Positions 16,695 through 26,169 are shown, numbered from the stretch's first letter. The stretch is 64,000 nt of DNA from Corticicoccus populi (GCF_042686195.1 NZ_JBHUOQ010000001.1:992001-1056000), one strand, 5' to 3'. Notes: generated by a model not told the origin, from the sequence alone. Numbers and translations: made by a program.

Positions 16695-18104
16695 TTAGCT
16701 GGGTATGCCCATTTCATAATGTCTGACATCCACAAAATGACCTTCAATCGCTGCTGCTGCTGCCATTTCCGGACTTACAAGGTGCGTTCTTGCACCTGAA
16801 CCCTGTCTGCCTTCAAAGTTTCTGTTGGATGTGGATGCACATCTGCCTTTGGAAGGAATGATATCATCATTCATACCTAAGCATGCACTGCATCCTGAAT
16901 CACGCCATTCAAAACCGGCTTCGATGAATATTTGATCAAGTCCCAGTTCCTCAGCCTCCTGTTTAACAAGAAATGAACCCGGAACAACAATTGCATTCAC
17001 ACCCGGTTTTACTTTCCGGCCTTTAATAATTTCTGACGCCCGCTTCAAATCACGTACACGGGAGTTTGTACAGGAGCCGATGAACACATGATCAATTGCA
17101 ATGGATTCAATCGGCTGTCCTTCTTCAAGCCCCATGTACTCAAGCGCACGGCGGATTTCATCCTTATTCGTCACTTCATCAATTATTGGAGTTGTACCGC
17201 TGATTGGTACGACCATGCCCGGGTTTGTACCCCAGGAGACCTGAGGTTCAATCTTAGTTGCATCAATTTCAAGAGTCTGATCATATTCAGCACCTTCATC
17301 CGTTGCAAGGCTGAGCCATGACTCTGAAAGTGCTTCAAATTCCGCTTCATCTTTAGGGACAAATCTCCGTCCTCTCAGAAAGTCCACTGTCGTCTGGTCG
17401 GGACTGATTAAACCGGCACGTGCACCGCCTTCAATAGACATATTGCAGACCGTCATACGTCCTTCCATCGTTAAGTCCCTTACCGCTTCACCAGTGTACT
17501 CGACAACATGACCCGTACCGAATTTAACACCGAATTTTGCAATAATAGCAAGAATTAAATCTTTTGCCGTCACACCGGGACCAAGCGGTCCATTTACTTT
17601 AACATTCATTGTCTTAGGCTTTGACTGATACAAAGACTGTGTTGCAAAAACATGTTCTACTTCACTTGTACCAATACCAAATGCCAATGCGCCGAATGCA
17701 CCATGTGTTGACGTATGGGAATCACCGCAGACAATCGTTTTACCCGGCTGTGTCAATCCAAGCTGCGGACCGATTACGTGAACGATTCCCTGATCCGGAT
17801 GGAACATATCCGCAAGTGTCACACCAAATTCTTCACAGTTTTTCTTCAGTGCTTCCATCTGCTTCAAAGAAATTTCATCTTTTACCGTCTCTCTGTCTTT
17901 TGTTGGAACATTGTGATCCATTGTTGCAAACGTCAAATCCGGACGTCTTAACTTCCGTCCGTTTAATCTCAAACCTTCAAATGCCTGAGGTGACGTTACT
18001 TCATGGATTAAATGTTGATCAATGTATATTAAATCCGGTTGATTTTCCTCACTGTGAACAACATGTTTTTCCCAAATTTTTTCAATAATCGTTTTCTTCA
18101 CCAT
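16695..18104 (-). CDS. leuC: 3-isopropylmalate dehydratase large subunit
   Basis: Aconitase-family [4Fe-4S] subunit of isopropylmalate isomerase, 469 aa. Cluster ligands are visible in FIGSCTNSR and SGCSACLGMN. Active-site segments VCGDSHTSTHGAFGALAFGIGTSEVEHV and the C-terminal RQGSGARTHLVSPEMAAAAA are intact. It is spaced 17 bp from leuB and 18 bp from leuD in the operon. Confidence 0.96.
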   Translation of the reverse strand: MVKKTIIEKIWEKHVVHSEENQPDLIYIDQHLIHEVTSPQAFEGLRLNGRKLRRPDLTFATMDHNVPTKDRETVKDEISLKQMEALKKNCEEFGVTLADMFHPDQGIVHVIGPQLGLTQPGKTIVCGDSHTSTHGAFGALAFGIGTSEVEHVFATQSLYQSKPKTMNVKVNGPLGPGVTAKDLILAIIAKFGVKFGTGHVVEYTGEAVRDLTMEGRMTVCNMSIEGGARAGLISPDQTTVDFLRGRRFVPKDEAEFEALSESWLSLATDEGAEYDQTLEIDATKIEPQVSWGTNPGMVVPISGTTPIIDEVTNKDEIRRALEYMGLEEGQPIESIAIDHVFIGSCTNSRVRDLKRASEIIKGRKVKPGVNAIVVPGSFLVKQEAEELGLDQIFIEAGFEWRDSGCSACLGMNDDIIPSKGRCASTSNRNFEGRQGSGARTHLVSPEMAAAAAIEGHFVDVRHYEMGIPS

Positions 18105-18121
18105 TTAATCACCCCTCCAAA

Positions 18122-19186
18122 TTATTTGATATATAACATTACCTTCTCAATCATTTCAGATGTTGAAAGCAGCTCTCCTTCAATGTCCAGATCTTTCGAA
18201 TGAAAACCATCTGCCAGAAGTGCTTCTACCGCCTGCTCTACTGCTCTTGACTCTTTATCCATTCCAAATGAATATTTCAGCATCATGCCTGCTGATAAAA
18301 TCATTGCCAGCGGATTGACTACATTCTGACCCGCAATATCAGGGGCAGAACCATGTACCGGCTCATATAAACCGAATGAATCATCTCTCAGACTTGCAGA
18401 CGGCAGCAGGCCGAGTGAACCGGTAACAACTGAAGCCTCATCACTCAGGATATCCCCAAATAAGTTTTCAGTCACTACAACATCAAAGTCATTCGGTGCT
18501 GTAATCAATTTCATTGCTGTAGAATCGACTAAAGCATGCTCCACTGTAACTTCAGGATAGTCTTTACTTTTTTGATCAACAATTTCACGCCACATACGGC
18601 TTGACTCTAAAACATTTGCCTTATCCACTGAAGTCAGCTTTTTACCTCTGACCTGTGCAGTTTGAAAACCAACTTCTACAATACGTTCGATTTCTTCTCT
18701 TGTATAAAGAAGCGTGTCCACTACTGTGTTGCCGCCGTCGCGACGTTCTCTCGGCATACCGAAGTATAAACCTCCCGTTAGTTCACGAATGATCATTATA
18801 TCCGTTCCGCTGACACGTGATTCTTTAAGCGGCGATGAATGTACTAAAGCATCAAATACTTTAATTGGTCTCAAATTTGCATATAAATTTAATTCTTTAC
18901 GGATTTTTAATAATCCCTGCTCAGGTCTTAACGTTTTATCTACTGAATCCCATTTTGGACCGCCGACAGCGCCGAGTAAAATGGCATCTGCATTTCCTGC
19001 ACTTTTTAAAGTTGCATCCGGAAGCGGTGTACCAAATTCATCATAAGCAGCACCGCCGATTAAATGTTCTTCAAAAGAAAATTCATGCCCGTATACCTCG
19101 GCCACTTTCTTTAATACGCTGACTGCACCCTTCATCACTTCAGGACCGACACCGTCACCCGGAAGTGCTGCAATTGTCTTCTTCAT
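18122..19186 (-). CDS. leuB: 3-isopropylmalate dehydrogenase
   Basis: NAD-dependent oxidative decarboxylase that makes 2-oxoisocaproate from 3-isopropylmalate. 354 aa with AALPGDGVGPEVM at the N-terminus, the substrate arginines in RPEQGLLKIRKELNLYANLRP, and the NAD loop EPVHGSAPDIAGQNVVNP. The ATG follows GATGGAGGAA. Unusually, the gene upstream is ilvC rather than leuA, with a 121-bp spacer holding a strong hairpin. Confidence 0.96.
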   Translation of the reverse strand: MKKTIAALPGDGVGPEVMKGAVSVLKKVAEVYGHEFSFEEHLIGGAAYDEFGTPLPDATLKSAGNADAILLGAVGGPKWDSVDKTLRPEQGLLKIRKELNLYANLRPIKVFDALVHSSPLKESRVSGTDIMIIRELTGGLYFGMPRERRDGGNTVVDTLLYTREEIERIVEVGFQTAQVRGKKLTSVDKANVLESSRMWREIVDQKSKDYPEVTVEHALVDSTAMKLITAPNDFDVVVTENLFGDILSDEASVVTGSLGLLPSASLRDDSFGLYEPVHGSAPDIAGQNVVNPLAMILSAGMMLKYSFGMDKESRAVEQAVEALLADGFHSKDLDIEGELLSTSEMIEKVMLYIK

Positions 19187-19257
19187 GTTGATTCCTCCAT
19201 CATTACACTGAAACTTTCAGCCTTTTCACTCTTTATACATTATCTGTTTAAACGAGC

Positions 19258-19294
19258 TGAGCCGTGATTGAAACATCATCTCAACCAAGGCTCA
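19258..19294 (-). promoter_or_regulatory. Stable hairpin between ilvC and leuB, in place of leuA
   Basis: Fourteen-nt arms, beginning TGAGCC and ending GGCTCA, can pair almost fully. No T-run follows on the minus strand, so it is more likely an RNA-processing or mRNA-stability element, or a partial terminator, than a full terminator. It lies where leuA is found in related operons. Confidence 0.5.
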
Positions 19295-19307
19295 TCCCGA
19301 AAACAAA

Positions 19308-20309
19308 TTATTTGTTTACTGATTCTCCAACGAATGGCATTAATGCACGTAAATCTTTACCTACCTGCGTAATTGGATGTTTATATTCTGCCGCATTAAT
19401 TGCATTGAACTGTGGACGGTTTGCCTGGTTTTCCAAAATCCATCCTTTAGCAAACGTACCATCCTGAATATCTGTCAGCACTTCTTTCATACGAGCTTTT
19501 GTTTCATCGTTAACAACACGCGGTCCGCTTACAAAGTCGCCCCACTGTGCTGTATCCGAGATAGAATAACGCATATTTTCAAGGCCGCCTTCATACATTA
19601 AGTCAACAATCAGCTTTAACTCGTGAAGACACTCAAAATATGCCACTTCCGGCTGATATCCAGCTTCAGTTAAAGTTTCAAATCCTGATTTTACAAGTGA
19701 AGTCACTCCGCCGCATAATACTGCCTGCTCACCGAAAAGATCTGTTTCAGTTTCTTCCTGGAATGATGTTTCAAGTACACCTGCACGTGCAGCACCGACA
19801 CCAGCCGCATATGCTTTCGCGATATCCGCCGCTTTACCAGTTACATCCTGGTATACACCGAATAATGCCGGTACTCCCGCTTCTTCTTCATAAGTACGGC
19901 GTACTAAGTGACCCGGACCTTTAGGTGCAACTAAGAATACATCCACATCTTCACGCGGTACGACCTGGCTGAAGTGAATATTAAAACCATGTGCGAATGC
20001 AAGTGCACTGTTAGGTTTCATATTTTCTTTAATACTTTCAACATATACTTGAGGCTGATTTTCATCCGGAAGCAGTACCATTGTCACGTCTGCATCTTTA
20101 ACTGCCTCAGCAACTGCCTTCACTTCAAAACCGTCTTCTTTGGCACGCTCTGCAGATTTACCTTCACGTAAACCAATAACGACTTCATATCCTGAATCTC
20201 TCAAGTTTTGAGCGTGTGCATGCCCTTGTGAACCGTATCCCACGATTGTCACTTTCTTGCCTTGTAAAACCTCGCTGTTGATGTCCTGATCGTAATAAAC
20301 TTTAACCAT
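19308..20309 (-). CDS. ilvC: Ketol-acid reductoisomerase
   Basis: NADPH- and Mg-dependent enzyme converting acetolactate or acetohydroxybutyrate to the dihydroxy acids used by IlvD. Class I length, 333 aa. It shows the Rossmann loop VTIVGYGSQGHAHAQNL, the acidic metal site ETDLFGEQAVLCGG and the KGPGHLVRRTYEEE loop. The ATG follows AAGGAGATAATT. It sits 49 bp after ilvN in the T-box-controlled operon. Confidence 0.97.
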   Translation of the reverse strand: MVKVYYDQDINSEVLQGKKVTIVGYGSQGHAHAQNLRDSGYEVVIGLREGKSAERAKEDGFEVKAVAEAVKDADVTMVLLPDENQPQVYVESIKENMKPNSALAFAHGFNIHFSQVVPREDVDVFLVAPKGPGHLVRRTYEEEAGVPALFGVYQDVTGKAADIAKAYAAGVGAARAGVLETSFQEETETDLFGEQAVLCGGVTSLVKSGFETLTEAGYQPEVAYFECLHELKLIVDLMYEGGLENMRYSISDTAQWGDFVSGPRVVNDETKARMKEVLTDIQDGTFAKGWILENQANRPQFNAINAAEYKHPITQVGKDLRALMPFVGESVNK

Positions 20310-20358
20310 AATTAATTATCTCCTTTTAGCTTTTAAAATTTGTATTGTTTTTATATTT

Positions 20359-20877
20359 TCAAATCATTAAAGATTGAAATTCCTGAACTTGTTTCTTTTG
20401 TTTCCCTCTGGCAAATGCCGTCACGCCTGTACGGGTAAGATCTTTTATGCCGTAAGGTGTCAGCAGGTCAATTAATGCGTCAACTTTATCTGAGTTGCCT
20501 GTCACTTCAATGATTAACGAGTTTTTAGATACATCCAGCACTCGTGCTCTGAACGGATCTACAATACCGTATATTTCAGAGCGCAGCTGACCGGTTGCAC
20601 CGACTTTAATCAAAGCAAGTTCTCTCGCTACAATTTTTTTATCGGTAATATCATTAACCTTAAGCACATCAATCTGCTTATGCAGCTGTTTAGTCAGCTG
20701 TTCGGTTTTAGACTCATCTTCCACATCCACAACAAATGTCATCTTCGATACATTCTCAATTTCAGAATGACCGACAGTAATACTCTCGATGTTGAATCCT
20801 CTTCTGGATAACATTCCTGTGATACGGTTTAATACACCGCTCGAATTTTGTACTGTTGCTGTAATTATTCTTCGCAT
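20359..20877 (-). CDS. ilvN: Acetolactate synthase small (regulatory) subunit
   Basis: 172-aa ACT-domain subunit that confers valine feedback control on IlvB. The N-terminal ACT domain reads TATVQNSSGVLNRITGMLSRRGFNIES, followed by the ACT-like C-terminal half. Its start overlaps the 3' end of ilvB by 13 bp, consistent with coupled translation of the two subunits. Confidence 0.95.
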   Translation of the reverse strand: MRRIITATVQNSSGVLNRITGMLSRRGFNIESITVGHSEIENVSKMTFVVDVEDESKTEQLTKQLHKQIDVLKVNDITDKKIVARELALIKVGATGQLRSEIYGIVDPFRARVLDVSKNSLIIEVTGNSDKVDALIDLLTPYGIKDLTRTGVTAFARGKQKKQVQEFQSLMI

Positions 20878-22610
20878 GGTGTCACTCCAATCATTTCATG
20901 ATTTCCTTTACCTGACGGCACCATCGGCAGTACCAGATCCAGTTTCTCAACTCTGGCATCAATCAGCACCGGACCGTCATGATCAAATGCGTCTTTCAAC
21001 ACTGAAGGTACATCTTTTTCATCAGATACACGGATTCCTTTAATACCAAAACCGTCTGCCAGTTTAACAAAGTCCGGGTTTTCGCTCAGAAGAGATTCCG
21101 AATAACGTTCTTCATAGAACTTCTCCTGCCACTGTCTAACCATTCCGAGAGCCTCGTTATTAACGATAACTATTTTTACAGGAAGGTGATACTGTTTCAG
21201 TACTGCAAGCTCCTGCATTGTCATCTGGAAACCACCATCACCGACAATCGTCACTACTGTTTCATCCGGACGACCGAGCTGTGCACCGAGTGCTGCAGGG
21301 ACACCGAAGCCCATCGTTCCAAGTCCGCCGCTCGTTACAAAATTATTGGCTTTATCAAACTGGTAGAACTGTGCAGCCCACATTTGATGCTGCCCGACAT
21401 CAGTCGTTACAATGGCTTTTCCGTCAGTCTGTTTATAAACCTCTTCAATCAGCCACTGCGGTGAAATTAACTCCTTGCCCTGTTCGTACCAGAACGGTGC
21501 ATCCTTCTTATCTTTCATGACACCTTCATACCATGCAGTGGTACTCTGGTTTTCATTGTCATACTGCAGAAGCTGTAACAGCGCTTCTTTCGCATCACTT
21601 ACGACCGGTATCTGCGTTTTGATGTTCTTGCCGATTTCGGCAGGGTCGATATCAATATGTGCCACTTTCGCATTTGGTGCGAAGTGCCTGATTGCCCCGG
21701 TTAATCTGTCATCAAAGCGTGCACCGATGTTGATCAGTAAATCTGCATCATGAATCGCCATATTCGCAGCATATGAACCGTGCATACCTGCCATACCGAG
21801 TGACTGTTCATGCGTACCCGGGAATGTTCCCAGACCGAGCAGTGTTGTCGCAACCGGAAGTTTAAACTTCTCAGCGAATGCTCTGAGTTCTTCTGAAGCA
21901 TTTGCAAACTGTACACCGGCACCGGATAAAAGAACTGGTTTTTTAGCCTGCTTCAATGCTTCCGCTACACGTTTAATCTGAAGCGGATTCGGTTTTGTTG
22001 TCGGCTGATAACCCGGCAGATAAAAATCTGTATCGAATTCCGCCTTTGCGATTTCCTCAGCAATATTTTTAGGGATATCGACAACCACCGGCCCCGGGCG
22101 TCCTGTTGAAGCAATATGAAATGCTTCTTTAACAATACGCGGCAGATCCTTTAAATCTGTGATCTGATAATTATGCTTAGTGACCGGTGTTGTTAAGCCG
22201 ATAACATCCGCCTCCTGGAAGGCGTCTGTTCCAATCACTGCTGTTGATACCTGACCGGTAAAACAAACGACAGGAAGTGAATCCATCATTGCATCCGTGA
22301 TTCCTGTAATCAAGTTTGTCGCTCCCGGTCCGCTCGTTGCAATAACAACACCCGGCTTCCCTGTCACCCGCGCATATCCTTCTGCTGCATGGATTAATCC
22401 CTGCTCATGCTTACATAAGATGTGATTGAAAGGAGTACCCGCTCGATGAAGGGCATCATAGATTGGTAAGACGGCACCACCCGGATAACCAAATACTGTG
22501 TCAACACCTTCATTGACTAACGATTGAATAAACACATCTGCTCCAGTAATTACCTTCTCTTCTGCTCTTTCATTTAACTTAGCTTCATTAAGTTTTGTTT
22601 CTGCCTTCAT
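20865..22610 (-). CDS. ilvB: Acetolactate synthase large subunit
   Basis: Thiamine-diphosphate enzyme condensing pyruvate with pyruvate or 2-oxobutanoate. 581 aa. The catalytic glutamate lies in ILCKHEQGLIHAAEGYAR, the FAD-contact segment is IGARFDDRLTG, and the ThDP motif is IVGDGGFQMTMQEL...VIVNN. The ATG at 22610 follows AAGGAGG. It is the first gene after the T-box leader. Confidence 0.97.
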   Translation of the reverse strand: MKAETKLNEAKLNERAEEKVITGADVFIQSLVNEGVDTVFGYPGGAVLPIYDALHRAGTPFNHILCKHEQGLIHAAEGYARVTGKPGVVIATSGPGATNLITGITDAMMDSLPVVCFTGQVSTAVIGTDAFQEADVIGLTTPVTKHNYQITDLKDLPRIVKEAFHIASTGRPGPVVVDIPKNIAEEIAKAEFDTDFYLPGYQPTTKPNPLQIKRVAEALKQAKKPVLLSGAGVQFANASEELRAFAEKFKLPVATTLLGLGTFPGTHEQSLGMAGMHGSYAANMAIHDADLLINIGARFDDRLTGAIRHFAPNAKVAHIDIDPAEIGKNIKTQIPVVSDAKEALLQLLQYDNENQSTTAWYEGVMKDKKDAPFWYEQGKELISPQWLIEEVYKQTDGKAIVTTDVGQHQMWAAQFYQFDKANNFVTSGGLGTMGFGVPAALGAQLGRPDETVVTIVGDGGFQMTMQELAVLKQYHLPVKIVIVNNEALGMVRQWQEKFYEERYSESLLSENPDFVKLADGFGIKGIRVSDEKDVPSVLKDAFDHDGPVLIDARVEKLDLVLPMVPSGKGNHEMIGVTPCEE

Positions 22611-22663
22611 TGATAATGAACCTCCTTAGTATTCCAATCACATTTAATCCTCATTTTTAACAT

Positions 22664-22965
22664 AAAAAGACTCTTCTCTCCCCACCTATCGTTATAGGCC
22701 TTGGGGAGAAAAGAGTCGCTTCACGGTACCACCCAAATTCGCTGTTACTTCTCAGTAGCAGCCTCTGGAACTCTTCCAACACAGTCATTAACCGCTTAGT
22801 TGAGTTCTAAAATTTATATAACGAGTGCACTGCACCCGGTATTACTTAATCGGGGTGTCCTTTCAGCAATACACTCAGGGATGAGAATAAAGTTAATGAT
22901 TATCTAGGTTTCCACCAGTCCCTAGTCTCTGAAAAATAATCACTTTAACTTTATGTTCCCTTCAA
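22664..22965 (-). promoter_or_regulatory. T-box leader (leucine specifier CUC) of the ilvB operon
   Basis: tRNA-sensing riboswitch. On the minus strand there is the stem I arm AAAGTTAAAGTGATTA with its complement TAATCATTAACTTT, the loop motifs AGAGA and GGTGGAA, then the T-box sequence GGGTGGTACCGTG (22735-22722). A terminator hairpin follows, built from GACTCTT...TCTCCCC and GGGGAGAAGAGTC, then T5 (22717-22664). The 3' side of the specifier loop contains CTC (22885-22883), a leucine codon, as expected for ilv-leu operons. Uncharged leucine tRNA should favour the antiterminator. Confidence 0.92.
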
Positions 22966-23000
22966 AGTTTTAATATATTCAAATTTGGATAGTTAAGATT

Positions 23001-23018
23001 AATCAGATATTTCTGATT
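23001..23018. promoter_or_regulatory. Inverted repeat at the ilvB transcription start
   Basis: AATCAGATATTTCTGATT has 7-bp perfect arms around four bases and sits 17-34 bp downstream of the -10 box. It could be an operator or a 5' hairpin of the leader RNA. It does not fit the CodY consensus. Confidence 0.4.
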
Positions 23019-23034
23019 TGTGATGTTGAAAGTT

Positions 23035-23063
23035 ATAATACATCCTTTTTCGTGATAGGTCAA
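23035..23063 (-). promoter_or_regulatory. Sigma-A promoter of the ilvB-leu operon
   Basis: Minus strand: TTGACC (23063-23058), a 17-bp spacer, then TATTAT (23040-23035), immediately upstream of the T-box leader. Predicted start about 23028. Confidence 0.75.
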
Positions 23064-23193
23064 CAGGTTTTGCTTAATTTTTTTGTAATTATCTAAATTT
23101 TTAGTATTTGAAATCGTTTACAATACCACTGCAGTAATGGTTAAAGGATTTTTAAATAATAATGTAATTTTATGACTTTCATGTTTAAGATAT

Positions 23194-23226
23194 AAAAAGA
23201 CGGCACCGAATCACGGCGCCGTCCTT
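23194..23226 (-). terminator. Terminator of ilvD
   Basis: GGACGGCGCCG pairs with CGGTGCCGTC around a short loop; TTTTTATA follows on the minus strand. It separates the transporter-ilvD unit from the ilvB promoter. Confidence 0.8.
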
Positions 23227-23244
23227 TCCATAAATTAATTCAGT

Positions 23245-24942
23245 TTATTTATCTCTTTTATAAAAATCAGTTACTGCACCAAGTGATGAGCTTCTAACGA
23301 TATGTGCATATTTACCTAAAGCACCTCTTGAATACAACGGAGGCAGCTCAAGCGCATCTGCACGCTTTTTCAGTTCCTCATCATCGACTTTCATTGTGAG
23401 CTCCTTAGTGTCCTGATCAATTATTACAGTATCCCCTGTTTTAACAAGTGCCACTGCACCACCTTCTTGTGCTTCCGGCGCAATGTGACCGACTACAAGG
23501 CCGTGTGTACCGCCTGAAAAACGTCCATCAGTCAATAATGCTACTTTTTCCCCGAGTCCTTTACCGACAATCAGGCTGGATAATGACAGCATTTCAGGCA
23601 TTCCAGGACCGCCCTTAGGACCAACATAACGGACAATCACAACATCGCCTTCTACAATATCATTATTCATTACTGATTCAATTGCTTCTTCCTCAGTATC
23701 AAATACTTTGGCAGGGCCTTCATGACGTCTTACTTTAACGCCCGATACTTTTGCCACTGCACCAAGTGGTGCAAGGTTTCCTTTCAGAACAATCAGAGGG
23801 CCGTCGGCACGCTTAGGATTTTCAAGCGGCATGATAACATCCTGGCCTTCTTTTAAGTGGTCTACTTCCTCCAGGTTTTCAGCAACTGTTTTACCGGTAA
23901 CTGTCAGGCAGTCTCCATGAATCATACCTTTTTCATATAAGTATTTCATCACGCCCTGTACACCACCGACATTGTAAAGATCCTGGAATACGTAACGTCC
24001 GCTTGGTTTTAAATCAGCAAGATGCGGTACTTTTTCCTGGAAAGTATTGAAATCATCAATAGTTAAGTCCACATCTGCAGCATGTGCAATCGCAAGCAGA
24101 TGAAGAATAGCGTTTGTTGAACCGCCGAGCGCATAAATTACAGTGATTGCATTTTCAAATGCCTCACGTGTTAAAATATCTTTCGGATAAATATCTTTTT
24201 CAAGAAGGTTCAAAATAGCCTTACCCGCCTCGTAAACATCCTGTTCCTTCTCTTTAGTCTCTGCAGGGTTAGACGCTGAGCCCGGCAGACTCATACCCAT
24301 TGCTTCAAGCGCTGCTGCCATTGTGTTCGCAGTATACATACCTCCGCATGCGCCGGGTCCCGGGCAGGCACTGCACTCAATTTTGTTTAACTGCTTATCA
24401 TCAATATCTCCATTATTCCACTTGCCGACCCCTTCAAACACACTTACAAGGTCAATATCTTTGCCGTCAATATTACCCGGCGCAATTGTGCCGCCGTAAA
24501 CAAAAATACATGGAACATCTAAATTAGCCATAGCAATTGCACAACCCGGCATGTTTTTATCACAGCCGCCGATAGCAACAAGTGCATCCAAGTTCTGACC
24601 TTTTACCATTGTTTCAATTGAATCCGCTATGATATCCCGGGAAGGTAATGAGAAACGCATTCCTGGTGTTCCCATTGCGATTCCGTCCGCAACAGTAATT
24701 GTGTTGAACTGAATCGGCAGTCCGTCCGCTTCACTGACACCGGACTTTGCAAACTGTGCAAGATCATTCAAATGAATATTACACGGTGTTGTTTCTGCCC
24801 AGTTACTTGCAACGCCGACCTGCGGCAGCTCAAACTTTTCATCGGTAAAACCGACTGCACGGAGCATCGCTCTGTTCGGTGCTTTAACATTACTTTCAGA
24901 ATATACTTTACTTTTAATTCTCAAATCTTTTTTCTCTGACAT
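23245..24942 (-). CDS. ilvD: Dihydroxy-acid dehydratase
   Basis: Fe-S enzyme dehydrating dihydroxy acids to 2-oxoisovalerate and 2-oxo-3-methylvalerate. 565 aa. Cluster-region cysteines are in GGCDKNMPGC and SACPGPGACGGMYTANTM; the C-terminal signature DGRFSGGTHGLVVGHIAPEA is intact. The ATG follows GGGGGTT. It is separated from the ilvB operon by a terminator, and lies 25 bp downstream of a BASS-family transporter gene that is likely on the same transcript. Confidence 0.96.
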   Translation of the reverse strand: MSEKKDLRIKSKVYSESNVKAPNRAMLRAVGFTDEKFELPQVGVASNWAETTPCNIHLNDLAQFAKSGVSEADGLPIQFNTITVADGIAMGTPGMRFSLPSRDIIADSIETMVKGQNLDALVAIGGCDKNMPGCAIAMANLDVPCIFVYGGTIAPGNIDGKDIDLVSVFEGVGKWNNGDIDDKQLNKIECSACPGPGACGGMYTANTMAAALEAMGMSLPGSASNPAETKEKEQDVYEAGKAILNLLEKDIYPKDILTREAFENAITVIYALGGSTNAILHLLAIAHAADVDLTIDDFNTFQEKVPHLADLKPSGRYVFQDLYNVGGVQGVMKYLYEKGMIHGDCLTVTGKTVAENLEEVDHLKEGQDVIMPLENPKRADGPLIVLKGNLAPLGAVAKVSGVKVRRHEGPAKVFDTEEEAIESVMNNDIVEGDVVIVRYVGPKGGPGMPEMLSLSSLIVGKGLGEKVALLTDGRFSGGTHGLVVGHIAPEAQEGGAVALVKTGDTVIIDQDTKELTMKVDDEELKKRADALELPPLYSRGALGKYAHIVRSSSLGAVTDFYKRDK

Positions 24943-24967
24943 TTGATAACCCCCATAATTAATATAA

Positions 24968-25912
24968 CTACTGATCTGATTCTTTAGTGTCCTTCATACG
25001 TTTCATCCAATTCGCTGCGAGAGACCCTGAAATATTGTGCCATACCGAAAACAACGCTGCCGGAACTGCGGCAATCGGTGCAAAATGTGCAGTTGCAAGT
25101 GCTGCAGCAAGTCCAGAGTTCTGCATGCCGACCTCAATAGACATTGCCTTTTGGTCGGATAAGTCAAAACGCAGTACTTTTGCCAGTATAAAACCAAGCA
25201 CATATCCAAGTATATTATGCAGAATTACAACACCGAAAATAAGCAGTCCTGACTGCAGAATATTTTCAACATTATTTGATACAACAGCTGACAGTACCCC
25301 TATAATACCAATAACTGATACTAAAGGTAAAACACCTTCCACTTTTTCAACATGTGTCCCAAGAAAAGAACTGACGATAAAACCAAGTACAATCGGCAGT
25401 AAAACGATACTCAGGATAGACATAAACATATCCTGAAATGACACTGGAAGAAGTGCGCTCGCAAGGAACAGTGTCAACAGCGGCGTAACAATTGGTGCCA
25501 GCAGTGTTGAAATTGCTGTTGCTGAAATTGATAACGCCACATTCCCTTTTGCAAGAAAAGTCATTACATTTGAGGATGTTCCCCCAGGGCAGCAGCCGAC
25601 TAAAATAACTCCTATAGCAATTTCCGGCGGAAGGCTGAATACGAAAACTAAGCCTACAGCAAGAAGAGGCATGATTATATACTGTGCAAGAACGACAGCA
25701 AGAACCTTTACAGGTGCTTTTGCTACATTCTTAAAATCTCTGGCTTTTAATGTTAAACCCATACCAAACATAATAATACCTAGAAGCGTATTAATGTATG
25801 GTGTAATCCATGTAAATCCATCCGGTATCATAAAAGCTAATACTGCAAAGACAATACACCATACCGCAAATGTATTACCTACAAACTGACTGAATCTGAT
25901 TAGTGCATTCAC
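24968..25912 (-). CDS. Bile acid:sodium symporter (BASS) family transporter
   Basis: 314 aa with nine to ten hydrophobic helices and the BASS signatures GVILVGCCPGGTSSNVMTFLAKGNVALS and SIEVGMQNSGLAAALA. Characterised bacterial relatives carry organic acids; PanS of Salmonella carries ketopantoate and a plant member carries pyruvate. The gene is 25 bp upstream of ilvD on the same strand. Because IlvD makes branched 2-oxo acids, transport of a 2-oxo acid or pantothenate precursor is a reasonable inference rather than bile acid uptake. The ATG follows GGAGTGGG. Confidence 0.85.
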   Translation of the reverse strand: MNALIRFSQFVGNTFAVWCIVFAVLAFMIPDGFTWITPYINTLLGIIMFGMGLTLKARDFKNVAKAPVKVLAVVLAQYIIMPLLAVGLVFVFSLPPEIAIGVILVGCCPGGTSSNVMTFLAKGNVALSISATAISTLLAPIVTPLLTLFLASALLPVSFQDMFMSILSIVLLPIVLGFIVSSFLGTHVEKVEGVLPLVSVIGIIGVLSAVVSNNVENILQSGLLIFGVVILHNILGYVLGFILAKVLRFDLSDQKAMSIEVGMQNSGLAAALATAHFAPIAAVPAALFSVWHNISGSLAANWMKRMKDTKESDQ

Positions 25913-26000
25913 ATTTAACCCACTCCAATATTATGTAATTAAAAAAAGATAATATAGGTATATTATCAAAGATTCTCATAATGTCTATACTTATAGTTTA

Positions 26001-26015
26001 AATTTTTTGAATCTT
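26001..26015. promoter_or_regulatory. CodY-box-like site upstream of the transporter-ilvD genes
   Basis: AATTTTTTGAATCTT matches the CodY consensus AATTTTCWGAAAATT with three mismatches, about 90 bp before the transporter start. CodY commonly represses branched-chain amino acid genes in this family; the site itself is a prediction. Confidence 0.35.
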
Positions 26016-26116
26016 TTACAATATGGATTGACGGATACTCTGATATTACAAGGTTGTTCGCGTTTTCATAAGCACAAAATTTTATTTGAAATTGTACACT
26101 AAATAAATTCAGAGCA

Positions 26117-26154
26117 TAAAAAAAGTCCTTCAGGTCTCAACCCGAAAGACTTTT
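26117..26154 (-). terminator. Terminator of the DUF4064 gene
   Basis: AGTCTTTCGGG pairs with CCTGAAGGACT, followed by seven T residues on the minus strand. Confidence 0.8.
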
Positions 26155-26169
26155 ACTAAACTTTTTATA

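Noticed and set aside
23085..23105. AT-rich AATTTTTTTGTAATT as a CodY box before ilvB
   Set aside because: Five mismatches to the consensus, expected by chance in such AT-rich sequence.
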